A stretch of DNA of 64,000 nt from Pezicula radicicola (lineage: Eukaryota > Ascomycota > Leotiomycetes > Helotiales > Dermateaceae): positions 92,747 through 156,746 of the forward strand of contig PDUO01000032.1 in NCBI GenBank assembly GCA_003008705.1, given 5' to 3'. The first letter of the stretch is position 1. Each line of letters opens with the position of its first letter. Shown piece after piece: positions 63,063 to 64,000 of this stretch. A program made the translations under genes and the position numbers. The notes under the pieces are model-generated. The model was not told where the DNA came from. It ran no database searches and saw only the letters and a list, made by a program, of their open reading frames with translations.

Positions 63063-64000
63063 TTAAAATGGAGTAGAGAGCCCATTTTTTGACTGCCTTT
63101 TACTGAAGCGGTTCCTCTTGTTCTTTGTCTCAGCTTCTTCACCCCCAAGACTAGCTTGACTCTTAGTCAAGTGATTTCGTCCAGCCCGATCGGACACGTT
63201 GAAACCTTCGGGGTAGATACTGCTTCCATGGATGGTGCTGCTAGGACTCGAGACAGAGGAAGGGATATCGAAGCCGGTTTCGCTGTTGTAAGATCCGACC
63301 ATGTTCTGAGAGTAGGCGATATCCTTCGCACGCTCAATCGACTCAATCCACTCTTGTGCTGATGATTTTGCGGGGTCTCCTGTAGTTGATGAAGTCTTCG
63401 TGTCTTCGAAGGTGTAATGTATACCACGCTAAGAGCAATTAGTATGATTTGAAAGACTTCGTCCAAAATGACTTACTGTATCAACACACCACACCGTTTG
63501 ACCCTTAGGATCAACTTGAGTCCGCCATGAGCACTCCGACCCCAAAAGCGAAATCTCGGTTTTGGTCTTCTTCTCGTCACCACCAGCAGCAGCCATAATA
63601 ATCCTAGCGCTCGATGTGACCATGACAAGCCTTTGCCGTTTCTTAGTTGTACTGCCACCAAAAAATCTCGATAGCTTCTTCTTTTCGTGGCCTTCTTCGC
63701 CATTCTTTGGACTATGTGGCATCGGCGATGACAACACCATTAGATTTCCTAGTTTAAGAATTCGTTCATTGTTCCGAGTTAGGACAGGTGACCATTCGAT
63801 ATCGAGTTGGGTTGGGGGAGGAAGTTCAGTAATGATTCTAGGAGCGGGTCTAGCAGTGCCGTTTGACGAAGAGCCTGGTGGTTGTGGCGATCTGGAGGTA
63901 GCGATAGGTTGCGGTGTGCTAGTGGAATAACTTCCACCTCCATTGAGTTTGATCACGTTCGGTTCCTGAGTTGGTGGAATGTAAGGCTTTAGTCGTGGTG
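63063..64000 (-). CDS. PKH1: PDK1/Pkh-type protein kinase, C-terminal part (cut by window edge)
   Basis: Only the 3' end is present: an exon from the window edge to 63477, then 63428-63063 after a 48-nt intron with a GTAAGT donor and a TACTAATTG branch site. The readable part has a Pro/Ser linker followed by a C-terminal PH-like domain of the PDK1/Pkh family: LDIEWSPVLTRNNERILKLG, KKRQRLVMVTSSARIIM, WCVDTRGIHYTFED and EWIESIERAKDIAY. A low-complexity basic tail ends SKNGLSTPF. The kinase domain must lie to the right, outside the window. Pkh kinases phosphorylate AGC-kinase activation loops downstream of sphingolipid signals. The assignment rests on the PH part alone. Confidence 0.75.

Noticed and set aside
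62706..63148. Overlapping minus-strand frames between the SNF12-like and kinase genes
   Set aside because: Low-complexity translation, no motifs; they sit in the 3' flank of the kinase gene.

Overview
This window is nuclear DNA from a filamentous ascomycete (Pezizomycotina). Genes are compact, with short GT..AG introns that often carry a CTAAC/CTGAC branch site. The proteins are fungal orthologues (Rad3, Ira-type RasGAP, Rat1, Uso1, Sfi1, Rav1, Hym1). Blocks of AT-saturated repeat DNA look like the product of repeat-induced point mutation (RIP). A helotialean (Leotiomycetes) source is plausible but is only an inference.

Layout. Positions 1-12,700 are accessory, repeat-rich sequence. There are large AT-rich blocks at 1-2604 and about 6390-7560 and a smaller one near 11,180-11,720; the first two share a diverged three-copy repeat. 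Three scattered genes lie in this zone: a secreted heme-thiolate peroxidase, an extended-SDR/epimerase-like gene broken by a frameshift, and a DUF1993 protein. From about 12,730 to the right edge the window is gene-dense housekeeping sequence: a divergent histone H4/H3 pair; RAD3/XPD; an unrecognised 563-residue acidic protein; a giant neurofibromin/Ira RasGAP; RAT1; USO1; cytosolic IleRS; a 59-residue twin-CX9C protein; SFI1; RAV1; an OPT transporter; a PRMT3-type methyltransferase; HYM1/Mo25; an SDR; an Snf12/BAF60 SWIB protein; and the 3' end of a PDK1/Pkh kinase cut by the window edge.

The genes do not form one pathway. Several are divergent pairs with short shared promoters: H4/H3, RAT1/USO1, CX9C/SFI1 and PRMT3/HYM1. 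Most coding models below were assembled exon by exon, and each complete spliced model is divisible by three except the frameshifted epimerase; the RasGAP was only partly mapped.

The most striking observation is in the SDR gene at 58,643-60,460. Three of its six introns are recognisably copies of one another, sharing start, middle and branch-site/3' end. This is the signature of introner-like elements, i.e. introns that multiply. Other points of note are a 10-nt micro-exon in RAD3, two GC-AG introns, a tandem 22-residue duplication in Uso1, and a possible alternative mitochondrial start in the SDR.
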